DNA of 64,000 bases. Source: Streptomyces flavochromogenes. Lineage in GTDB: Bacteria > Actinomycetota > Actinomycetes > Streptomycetales > Streptomycetaceae. The stretch's first letter is position 1; each line of letters opens with the position of its first letter. The notes under the pieces are model-generated. The model saw only the letters and a program-made list of their open reading frames with translations. It was not told where the DNA came from and did no database searches. The position numbers and the translations under genes were made by a program. Of this stretch, positions 37,230-44,283 are shown in pieces. The stretch lies in the NCBI RefSeq assembly GCF_000717595.1, contig NZ_JNZO01000001.1, positions 310,001 through 374,000 on the forward strand. Direction: 5' to 3'.

Positions 37230-37279
37230 CTGTCAGCAGTCTCGCCCTTCTGTCAACAGTCGCACCTCTCTGTGACGGG
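37230..37279. repeat. Three CTGT-elements at exact 20-bp spacing upstream of the DGAT gene
   Basis: CTGTCAGCAG (37230), CTGTCAACAG (37250) and the diverged CTGTGACGGG (37270) start exactly 20 bp apart, two helix turns. The first two are near-palindromes (CTGT-N2-ACAG on the complementary strand). A TTGACA -35-like box is embedded on the minus strand. The array ends at the SpoIIE gene stop. It looks like a cooperative regulator site. Confidence 0.6.
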
Positions 37280-37280
37280 C

Positions 37281-39371
37281 TCAGTTCTGCACGGTGAATT
37301 CGCACCACACGCACTTGCCGCTCCCCCGCGACTCCACTCCCCAGACGTCGGAGAGCTGGTCGACGAGCAGCAGTCCGCGCCCGGAGACGCCCGCCTCTCC
37401 CGCCTCCCGGCGCCGGGGCAGCGCGCTGGAGCGGTCCTCGACCTCCACCCGGAGCCGCCGTTCGGTCCCGCCGAGGATCCGCAGGGTGACGATGGCCCCG
37501 CCGTCGGTGTGCATCAGCGCGTTGGTCATCAGCTCGTCGGCGACGAGCTCGATCTCGTCGGCCCGTTCCTCCGCGCCCCAGGCCCGGACGGCGGCCCTGA
37601 TCATGTGCCGGGCCGAGCTCAGCGCCTCGGGGTCGTTCTGGGCCACGTGCTGCTGGAACCGGCCCGCTCCGTGAGCGGCGGCCGCGGCCTGGCGGCGCAG
37701 GAGCAGGATCGCGACGTCGTCCTCACCACCCCGGTCGGCGACCACGTCGCACAGGTGGTCGGCGAGTTCCTGGAGGTCGGCGGGGCCGCGCCGGACGAGG
37801 GAGGAGAGCCACTGGAGGCCTTCGTCGAGGTCGGATCCGGGCTTCTCCACGAGACCGTCGGTGTAGAGCATCAGCGTCTGCCCGGGGTCCAGCTCCAGCG
37901 TCGTCACCGGATAGTCGAGCCGGCCGAACTCGGCGGAGAGCCCGAGCGGCAGTCCGCCCTCCACGGGGATCCGGCGGCAGCGGCCGTCCATCTCCCGGAT
38001 CAGCGGATCGACGTGGCCGGCGCGCACCACCTGGACGACCCCGGTGCCGAGGTCGACCTCCGCGTACGTGCAGGTGGCGAAGCGTTCGGTGTCGAGCTCG
38101 TGCAGGAAGACGGAGGCGCGGGCCATCACCGTCGCCGGGGTGTGCCCCTCGGCGGCGTACGCGCGCAGCACGATCCGCAGCTGGCCCATGACGGCCGCCG
38201 CGTGGGTGTCGTGGCCCTGTACGTCCCCGATGACGGCGCCGACCCGCCCACCGGGGAGCGCGATGATGTCGTACCAGTCGCCGCCGATGTCCCGGCCGAG
38301 GCGCGCCGAACGGTAGCGGACGGCCGTCTGGGCGCCCGGCACGTCGGGGATCCGGCGGGGCAGCATCGCCTGCTGGAGCCCCTCGGCGAGGTCGTGCTCC
38401 TGCTCGTACAGCATGGCCCGCTGGAGGCTCTGGGCGATGCTGCTGCCGAGGGCGACGAGGAGGGTCCGCTCGTCCTCGCTGAAGCCGGTCTTGTCGCTGT
38501 AGAGGAGCCCGAGCGCGCCGATGGGCCGGGCCTGGGCGATGAGCGGCAGATAGACGGCGGCGGTGATGCCGAGTCCGCTGATGTGCGGCCAGAGCACCGG
38601 GAAGGAGTCGGCGAAGTCCCGGGGCGACTCGATGAACCGCGGCCGCAGGGTGCGGATCACCTCGCTCATCGGGTACGGCTCGTCCACCCGGGTGAATCGG
38701 GTGCCCGGCACGAAGGCACCGTCGGGGCCCTCGGCGACCAGATGGATGCGGCCTGCGTCGAGGAGGCCCATGACGAGGCTCGCGGCGCCGAAGTGTTCCA
38801 GCGCGTGGGAGTCGTTGAGCAGGTCGATGACGTCCTGCACGGTCCGCGCGTAGGCGAGGGCGGCCGTGGTGCCCTCGACGACCCCGGCGCGCCGGCGCCG
38901 CCCCTCGTCCAGGCCGAGCCGGGCGGCGGACTCGCTGAGTTCATGGGTGGCGTCCCGGACGACGCCGACGATACGGACCGGGCGGCCGGTGTCGTCGCGG
39001 TGGACGATTCCCTGGGTGTGGGTCCACTGGTGCCCTCCGTCGCGGCGGCGGATGCGGAAGTACGCTCCGTACTCCGCGCTGCCGTCCTTGAGCGCCTGCG
39101 CGACCAGGGTGTCGAGGCGGCGGGCCTCGTCCGGCAGGACCCGCGAGCCGAGCGACTCGGGGCGGTCGTCGTAGTCCGCACGGTCCAGGTCGAAGACGTC
39201 GAGAGCGGCCTCGTCCATGATCATCGTGCCGTCGGCGAGATCCCAGTCGAAACCGCCCATCCGGAAGGCCGTACCGAACGCGGCCAGGATCCGCGCCGTC
39301 CCTGCGCCCTTTCCCTCCAGGACGCGGCTGAGCCGCTCGACCGCATCCCCGCCCCCGTTGCCCGCGTTCAT
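37281..39371 (-). CDS. PAS-GAF-SpoIIE phosphatase with anti-sigma-type HATPase
   Basis: This 696-aa protein combines a PAS domain (about 40-145), a GAF domain (165-320), a PP2C/SpoIIE phosphatase (345-555; 'GRDIGGDWYDIIALPGG', 'VIGDVQGHD', 'GGEDDVAILLL') and an RsbW-like HATPase (575-690; 'ELVADELMTNALMHT', 'GRGLLLVDQLSD'). It could dephosphorylate anti-anti-sigma proteins and also bind a sigma or antagonist. A -10-like TAGCGT six bases before the ATG and no ribosome site suggest a leaderless mRNA. Confidence 0.94.
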   Translation of the reverse strand: MNAGNGGGDAVERLSRVLEGKGAGTARILAAFGTAFRMGGFDWDLADGTMIMDEAALDVFDLDRADYDDRPESLGSRVLPDEARRLDTLVAQALKDGSAEYGAYFRIRRRDGGHQWTHTQGIVHRDDTGRPVRIVGVVRDATHELSESAARLGLDEGRRRRAGVVEGTTAALAYARTVQDVIDLLNDSHALEHFGAASLVMGLLDAGRIHLVAEGPDGAFVPGTRFTRVDEPYPMSEVIRTLRPRFIESPRDFADSFPVLWPHISGLGITAAVYLPLIAQARPIGALGLLYSDKTGFSEDERTLLVALGSSIAQSLQRAMLYEQEHDLAEGLQQAMLPRRIPDVPGAQTAVRYRSARLGRDIGGDWYDIIALPGGRVGAVIGDVQGHDTHAAAVMGQLRIVLRAYAAEGHTPATVMARASVFLHELDTERFATCTYAEVDLGTGVVQVVRAGHVDPLIREMDGRCRRIPVEGGLPLGLSAEFGRLDYPVTTLELDPGQTLMLYTDGLVEKPGSDLDEGLQWLSSLVRRGPADLQELADHLCDVVADRGGEDDVAILLLRRQAAAAAHGAGRFQQHVAQNDPEALSSARHMIRAAVRAWGAEERADEIELVADELMTNALMHTDGGAIVTLRILGGTERRLRVEVEDRSSALPRRREAGEAGVSGRGLLLVDQLSDVWGVESRGSGKCVWCEFTVQN

Positions 39372-39420
39372 GGGGCCACGCTAGGCGCAGCTCCGCCCGT
39401 GCGCACCATGAAGATCCGTT

Positions 39421-40644
39421 TCATCCCTCGAAGGTCTCGGGCTGATCCGGGACCGGGTCGGCGGGGAAGAGCTCCTCGGGCGGCAGTTCGCCGTCCGGGA
39501 CGGTCTGCTCGCCCGGGGGGACCGCGTACGGGTCGGCGGGGTCCGGCTGCGGGCGGGGGTCCGTGTCGGGCACGGGGTACGGCTCGGGATCGGTCGGGCT
39601 CGGGTCGTTGCCGGTGCCACCGGTCCCGGAGGCGTCGGGCAGCGGGTTCTCCGGGGCCGGGGGGACCGGGGCGGGCGCCCGGGAGGGGGTGTCCGGGGTG
39701 GCGGGGTCGGGTGAGGCGCCGTCGGGTGTCGCGTCGGCGAGGGCACACGCGTCCGGGTCGCAGCCGGGTTCCACGGCGGGTTTGCGGTCCTCGGCGCCGT
39801 CGCTGCCGGTGGCGCGCTCGATCCAGCTGCGGTCGGCGGTGTTGACGATGACCAGGCTGGTGACCACGGTGGTGGTCGGCCGGACGACGATCACCCGCTC
39901 GGGGTCGAAGCCGTCCCAGGGCTCGCCCTGGTGGACGCCGTCCCGGACCGCTGCCGGGGTGCGGAGGGGGTTGCCGCAGGCGCAGCGGACGCGCGGGGAG
40001 CCGTACTGGTCGACGAGGACCGCCGTGCCGGTCTGGAGGACGGACTGGAAGGCGTTGGCCCTGCCCTCGCGGTAGCCGTGGTTGGTGACCCGGGTGTCCG
40101 AGCGCAGGACGACCGGGGTCAGCCCGCGCAGCCAGTCGGGGACGTTGGCCTCGGGGATGCCGGCGGCCTCGGCGAAGGCGCGGGTCTTGTCCCGGTCGGC
40201 GGAGAGGAACGCGACCTGCCGCTCGACGTCGCAGCTGCCCTCCGCGCGCGTGCCGCCGTAGAGGCCGGGGGTGGAGCCGGTGACCTCACGGACCTGCGCG
40301 CCCCCGGTGTCCGGGTTCCGGGCCGGGGACGACCCCTGCGAGGTGGCCCTGGCCGACGACTCGGTGAAGGGGTCGGGGCCCTGGGCGGCGTGCGGCTGGA
40401 GGAGGACGTCCTGCGTCGAACCGGCCGCGGCGGGCTGGGCGCCGCCCCGGGATCCCTCCCAGACGGAGGTGCACCCGGCGAGGAGGAGCGACGCGGTGAG
40501 CGCCGCGAGGGCGGAACGGGTCACGGCGGCGCGGGGCGTCACGCGAGGAACGGTCGGGTCGGGAGCCGTCGGATCGTGAGCGGTCGGGTGGGTCGCGCCG
40601 GGAGCGGTGGGGGTTCGCCGCGTCCGGTCGAAGGGTGAGCGCAC
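39421..40644 (-). CDS. DUF6777 lipoprotein with Pro-rich tail
   Basis: This 407-aa protein starts at GTG 40644 after GGGAG. Its first 40 residues are a Thr/Pro-rich cytoplasmic extension, unusual for a lipoprotein, and the lipobox follows (Leu-Ala-Gly-Cys58). The central domain (about 75-290; 'DPFTESSARAT', 'GLYGGTRAEGSCDVERQVAFL', 'DWLRGLTPVVLRSDTRVTNHG', 'RVRCACGNPL') is the actinobacterial DUF6777, with paired Cys. The last 110 residues are Pro/Asp-rich. Function is unknown. In other genomes such domains are, to my memory, often joined to or near Ser/Thr kinases. Confidence 0.8.
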   Translation of the reverse strand: MRSPFDRTRRTPTAPGATHPTAHDPTAPDPTVPRVTPRAAVTRSALAALTASLLLAGCTSVWEGSRGGAQPAAAGSTQDVLLQPHAAQGPDPFTESSARATSQGSSPARNPDTGGAQVREVTGSTPGLYGGTRAEGSCDVERQVAFLSADRDKTRAFAEAAGIPEANVPDWLRGLTPVVLRSDTRVTNHGYREGRANAFQSVLQTGTAVLVDQYGSPRVRCACGNPLRTPAAVRDGVHQGEPWDGFDPERVIVVRPTTTVVTSLVIVNTADRSWIERATGSDGAEDRKPAVEPGCDPDACALADATPDGASPDPATPDTPSRAPAPVPPAPENPLPDASGTGGTGNDPSPTDPEPYPVPDTDPRPQPDPADPYAVPPGEQTVPDGELPPEELFPADPVPDQPETFEG

Positions 40645-40763
40645 CTGGTTCTCCCGCTTTCTCTCCCCCGGGCCACGGCGCCCGGTTCCGGCCAGTCCTT
40701 CATGTCTGTCGCAGTGCGCCGGGCCCCGCAAGCGGAGGGCGGCCGACCGTGTCGACCCCTGCA

Positions 40764-40820
40764 CTTGAACGCGTTCAAGAAAGGCTCTACGCTCGAACTC
40801 GCCAGTTGAACACGTTCAAG
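40764..40820 (+). promoter_or_regulatory. Promoter with doubled TTGAAC palindrome before the YndJ gene
   Basis: CTTGAACGCGTTCAAG (40764-40779) is a perfect 16-bp palindrome. GTTGAACACGTTCAAG (40805-40820) is an almost identical second copy, 41 bp away centre to centre. The first contains a -35 box (TTGAAC) spaced 17 bp from TACGCT (40788-40793). One site therefore covers -35 and the other the start of transcription: a TetR-style double operator. No TetR gene is adjacent. Confidence 0.8.
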
Positions 40821-40835
40821 TGGGGGGGATGCGCG

Positions 40836-41753
40836 ATGACCGCACTGTCGGTCCTGGTGGGAACGGTCGTCACGATCGGCATGTTCTGGGTGGTCCCGAC
40901 GGGGCTCGCACTCCTCGACGGCCCCCGACCACCCGGATGGGATCCGCTCCGACGGGCCTGGCCGCTGTTCGCCGCCCCCGGCGCGCTCGCCCTGTGGCTG
41001 CCCCGCTCCGGACTCTCGACCGCGCTCGCCGCCGTCTACGCCCTCGCCACGCTGGCCCTCGCGCTCCAGGCCCCCGCCCGGCTGCTCCTGACCCGGTCCC
41101 TCGTGCCGGGCGAGGTCGCGGTCCTCACCGCCCTGGTCGCGCCGTCCGTCGCCGGCCTCGCGCTGGTCGCGGAACGGGCCTCGTACCCGCTCTTCGGCTT
41201 CGACCTGGACATCCTGGCGCTGACCGTCCCGCACTTCCACTTCGCGGGCTTCGCCGCAGCCCTCGTCGCCGGTCTCCTCTGCCGCGTCTGCGACGGCCCC
41301 ACCGGCCGTTTCGCCGCGCTCAGCGTCCCCGCGGGCACCCTGCTCGTCCTGCTCGGCTACTTCGTCGACGACTGGGCCGAGCTGCTCGGCGCCGTCGTCC
41401 TGACGGCCGGCATGACGGCGGTCGCGGTCCTGACCCTGCGCGAGCGCCGCGCCCTTGCCGCCGACCGCCTCACCCGGGGGCTGCTCGCGCTCTCCGCCCT
41501 GGTCCTCTTCGTCACCATGCTGCTCGCGCTGAGCTGGGCCCTGGGCGAGGCGACCGGCCTTCCGCACCTCGATCTCACCTGGACGGCCGCGACCCACGGC
41601 CTGGGCAACGCCCTGGGCTTCGCGGTCTGCGCGCTGCTCGCCCACCGTCGCCTCGGCTCGGACCACCCGCAGGCGGCGCACCTCTCGACTCCCCCGGTTC
41701 CCACCAACCCCACCCGCCCCACGGCTCACCCGCGAACGGAGCTTCCGGCATGA
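40836..41753 (+). CDS. YndJ family multi-pass membrane protein
   Basis: This 305-aa protein starts at ATG 40836 behind a G-rich site. It has about nine membrane helices and the YndJ segment 'LTVPHFHFAGFAAALVAGLL' with clustered His. A second His motif is 'TWTAATHGLGNALGF'. Bacillus YndJ is uncharacterised. The stop overlaps the DUF1990 start (ATGA), and YndJ-DUF1990 pairs recur in Bacteria. Expression should follow the doubled operator upstream. Confidence 0.85.
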   Translation: MTALSVLVGTVVTIGMFWVVPTGLALLDGPRPPGWDPLRRAWPLFAAPGALALWLPRSGLSTALAAVYALATLALALQAPARLLLTRSLVPGEVAVLTALVAPSVAGLALVAERASYPLFGFDLDILALTVPHFHFAGFAAALVAGLLCRVCDGPTGRFAALSVPAGTLLVLLGYFVDDWAELLGAVVLTAGMTAVAVLTLRERRALAADRLTRGLLALSALVLFVTMLLALSWALGEATGLPHLDLTWTAATHGLGNALGFAVCALLAHRRLGSDHPQAAHLSTPPVPTNPTRPTAHPRTELPA

Positions 41754-42301
41754 CCCGCCTCATGAGCAGCCTGTCCCGGCCAGACCGCCCCCGCCCGACC
41801 CTGAGCTACCGCGAGGTCGCCGCCACCCGCGCCCCGGACGCCCTCCCCGAGGGCTACCACCATCTGCGGCACCAGTCGGTCGTCGGCCACGGCCGGGCCG
41901 CCTTCGAGGCCGCCGGGGCCGCCGTCACCACCTGGCGGATGCACCGCGCCACCGGGGCGCGCCTCCTCGCCGGCTCCGAGCGTGCCGCACCCGGCGTGTC
42001 CGTCGAGATATCGGCGGGCCTCGGCCCGCTCCGGCTCGGCGCCCCCTGCTCGGTGATCTGGACGGCGTACGAGGAACAGCGCATCGGCTTCGCCTACGGA
42101 ACCCTCACCGGGCATCCGGAGTGCGGCGAGGAGTCCTTCATGGTCCACCTGGATCCGGACGGGACGGTCCGGTTCGCGGTCACCGCGTTCAGCCGCCCCG
42201 CCGCCTGGTACACCCGGCTCGGCGGCCCCGTGATCCCCCTCCTCCAGCGGGCGTACGCGCGTCAGCTGGGCCGGACGCTGCGGCGCCTCGTCAGGACGTG
42301 A
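41750..42301 (+). CDS. DUF1990 family protein
   Basis: This 183-aa soluble protein overlaps the YndJ stop by four bases. It has the DUF1990 features 'LPEGYHHLRHQSVVGHGRAAFEAAG' and 'YEEQRIGFAYGTLTGHPECGEESFMV', and ends in an amphipathic 'RAYARQLGRTLRRL'. The fold resembles START-like lipid-binding domains. The activity is unknown. It probably works with the YndJ membrane protein. Confidence 0.87.
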   Translation: MTRLMSSLSRPDRPRPTLSYREVAATRAPDALPEGYHHLRHQSVVGHGRAAFEAAGAAVTTWRMHRATGARLLAGSERAAPGVSVEISAGLGPLRLGAPCSVIWTAYEEQRIGFAYGTLTGHPECGEESFMVHLDPDGTVRFAVTAFSRPAAWYTRLGGPVIPLLQRAYARQLGRTLRRLVRT

Positions 42302-42323
42302 TCCCGGGCCGATACTGGAAGTG

Positions 42324-43751
42324 ATGGAGTGGTTCACCGCACCCGACCACTGGCTGAGCCGGATCGTCTTCCAGCGGGGCCTCGCCGGGCTGTACTGCGT
42401 GGCGTTCCTGTCGGCGGCCCTGCAGTTCCGGGCGCTGATCGGGGAGCGCGGCATGCTCCCGGTACCGGAGTACGTGCGCGGGACCCGGCCGCGGAGCACT
42501 CCGTCGCTCTTCCACTGGCGCTACTCCGACCGCCTCTTCGCCGCCGTCGCCTGGTCCGGCGCCGCGCTCGCCCTCGCGCTGCTCGCGGGCGCCGGGGACG
42601 CGGTTCCGCTGCCGGTGTCGATGCTGCTGTGGCTGGTCCTGTGGGCCCTGTACCTGTCGATCGTGAACGTGGGCCAGACCTGGTACGCCTTCGGCTGGGA
42701 GTCGCTGCTCCTGGAGACCGGGTTCCTCGCGGTCTTCCTCGGCAACGACGAGACGGGGCCGCCCGTCCTCGTGCTCTTCCTGCTGCGCTGGCTGCTCTTC
42801 CGGGTCGAGTTCGGCGCCGGGCTCATCAAGATCCGCGGCGACCCGTGCTGGCGCAACCTGACCTGCCTCTACCACCATCACGAGACCCAGCCGATGCCCG
42901 GTCCGCTGAGCTGGTTCTTCCACCATCTGCCGCGCCCCCTGCACCGGGTGGAGGTGGCGGCCAACCACGTCGTCCAGCTCTTCGTGCCGTTCCTTCTGTT
43001 CACCCCGCAGCCGGTGGCCACGATCGCGGCCGGTCTGATGATCGCGACCCAGTTGTGGCTGGTGCTCTCCGGCAACTTCGCCTGGCTGAACTGGATCACC
43101 ATCGTGCTCGCCCTCTCCGTCGTGGACGCCTCCCCCGTCACCGGCGAGCACCCCCTGCCTGATCCGCCGCTCTGGTACGTGGTCGTGGTCGTCGCGGTCA
43201 CCGCGTTCGTCCTGGTACGGAGCTACCGCCCGGTGCGCAACCTGCTCTCCCGGAACCAGGCGATGAACCGCTCGTACGACCCGTACCACCTGGTCAACAC
43301 GTACGGAGCGTTCGGCACGGTCGGACGGATCAGGGACGAGATCGTGGTCGAGGGCACCGACGCCCCGGCCCCGCACGCGGGCACGGTGTGGCGGGAGTAC
43401 GGCTTCAAGGGCAAGCCCGGTGATCCGCGCCGGCTGCCGCGCCAGTTCGCCCCGTACCATCTGCGGCTCGACTGGCTGATGTGGTTCGCGGCGCTCAGCC
43501 CGGGGTACGCGCGCGACTGGTTCGGCCCGTTCGTGGAGCGGCTGCTCGACGGCGACCGGGACACCCTGCGGCTGCTCGCCCACAACCCGTTCCCCGACGC
43601 GCCACCGACGTTCGTCCGCGCCCGGCTCTACCGGTACCGGTACACGAACTGGCGCGAACTCCGGGCGACCGGGGCCTGGTGGCACCGGACGCTCGTACGC
43701 GAGTACCTGCCGCCGACCCGGCTGCGGGAACCGGCGCACGGGCCCCGCTGA
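42324..43751 (+). CDS. Lipase maturation factor (LMF1) family membrane protein
   Basis: This 475-aa protein (ATG 42324; GTG 42321 also possible) has some seven helices in its first 310 residues and a soluble C-terminal domain. LMF landmarks are 'SLFHWRYSDRLF', 'QTWYAFGWESLLLETGFLAVFL', 'FRVEFGAGLIKIRGDPCWRNLTCLYHHHETQPMPGPLSW' region and 'VNTYGAFGTVGRIRDEIVVEGTD'. In animals LMF1 folds lipases in the ER. Bacterial relatives are uncharacterised. It lies 22 bases after DUF1990 and is likely in its operon. Confidence 0.92.
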   Translation: MEWFTAPDHWLSRIVFQRGLAGLYCVAFLSAALQFRALIGERGMLPVPEYVRGTRPRSTPSLFHWRYSDRLFAAVAWSGAALALALLAGAGDAVPLPVSMLLWLVLWALYLSIVNVGQTWYAFGWESLLLETGFLAVFLGNDETGPPVLVLFLLRWLLFRVEFGAGLIKIRGDPCWRNLTCLYHHHETQPMPGPLSWFFHHLPRPLHRVEVAANHVVQLFVPFLLFTPQPVATIAAGLMIATQLWLVLSGNFAWLNWITIVLALSVVDASPVTGEHPLPDPPLWYVVVVVAVTAFVLVRSYRPVRNLLSRNQAMNRSYDPYHLVNTYGAFGTVGRIRDEIVVEGTDAPAPHAGTVWREYGFKGKPGDPRRLPRQFAPYHLRLDWLMWFAALSPGYARDWFGPFVERLLDGDRDTLRLLAHNPFPDAPPTFVRARLYRYRYTNWRELRATGAWWHRTLVREYLPPTRLREPAHGPR

Positions 43752-43756
43752 ACGCA

Positions 43757-43793
43757 CCGGTGCCCCCGGGCCGCGAACGGCCGGGGGCACCGG
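43757..43793. terminator. Bidirectional hairpin terminator
   Basis: CCGGTGCCCCCGG and CCGGGGGCACCGG form a 13-bp stem between the convergent LMF gene and the 57-aa gene. Confidence 0.85.
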
Positions 43794-43808
43794 GGATGAA
43801 GCAGGGGA

Positions 43809-43982
43809 TCAGTCGATACCGGGCAGGATGTGGGGCTCCGCGAGGTCGTCCTCGTAGCCCGCGAGCCGGATCGGGGCTGCGTGAGCCCACACTTCGAGGC
43901 TTCCCAGCTCACCGTTCCTGCGCGGCCGGTCTTTCTTGGGTTCGGCCGGTCGCGGTTCCTGCTTCGTCAGTTCTGGTGTCAC
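43809..43982 (-). CDS. 57-aa small protein of unknown function, peptide-precursor-like
   Basis: The GTG at 43982 has an ideal GAAGGAG site seven bases upstream. The N-terminal half is Lys/Arg/Glu/Pro-rich and leader-like. The C-terminal half is distinct ('GELGSLEVWAHAAPIRLAGY' then an acidic stretch ending 'LPGID'). There is no Cys, signal peptide or membrane helix. It has its own leader of over 200 bases and terminators on both sides, and it follows the zinc-finger SDR gene on the same strand. I do not recognise the family. A modified-peptide precursor or a small regulatory protein are both possible. Confidence 0.65.
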   Translation of the reverse strand: MTPELTKQEPRPAEPKKDRPRRNGELGSLEVWAHAAPIRLAGYEDDLAEPHILPGID

Positions 43983-44206
43983 CGCGCACTCCTTCGTGTC
44001 ACGTACCTGTAGGACAAGTGCCGGTCGGTCGCGGTGGCGCCGTTCGTCGGGCGGGACCGCGGCCTTGGTGGAAGGCCTTGTCCCTGGAAGGCCGTGAGGA
44101 CGGTGTGTCTCCTCGGTGGCCGACCGTGAACATCAGAGTAACCAAATGAGCACGCCCGCGCTCTACCGGGCTCCGAACTGTGACGCAATCGGGTGAACCG
44201 AGCCGA
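43983..44206 (-). other. Leader/promoter region of the 57-aa gene
   Basis: About 220 bases with no larger gene. GGAAGGCC occurs twice (near 44078 and 44094), 16 bp apart, each containing the palindrome GGCC. AT-rich patches near 44130-44150 could hold the promoter. No known RNA element is evident. Confidence 0.4.
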
Positions 44207-44239
44207 AAGAGCGCCCCACCTGGCCGGTGAGGCGCTCTT
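44207..44239 (-). terminator. Terminator after the SDR gene
   Basis: AAGAGCGCC and GGCGCTCTT form a 9-bp stem, extended by CACC/GGTG within the loop. It lies 45 bases past the SDR stop and separates it from the 57-aa gene. Confidence 0.75.
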
Positions 44240-44283
44240 GTCAGGCGACGGAATCCGCTCGTACGACCGGTCGCGGACGGTTT

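Noticed and set aside
36246..39845. A 1199-codon open frame on the plus strand opposite the DGAT and SpoIIE genes
   Set aside because: Same reason: well-defined enzymes on the other strand, no domain in the product, no ribosome site.
43809..43982. Lanthipeptide (SapB/AmfS-like) precursor
   Set aside because: The 57-aa protein has no Cys and no Ser/Thr-rich core, and no lanthionine synthetase is nearby.
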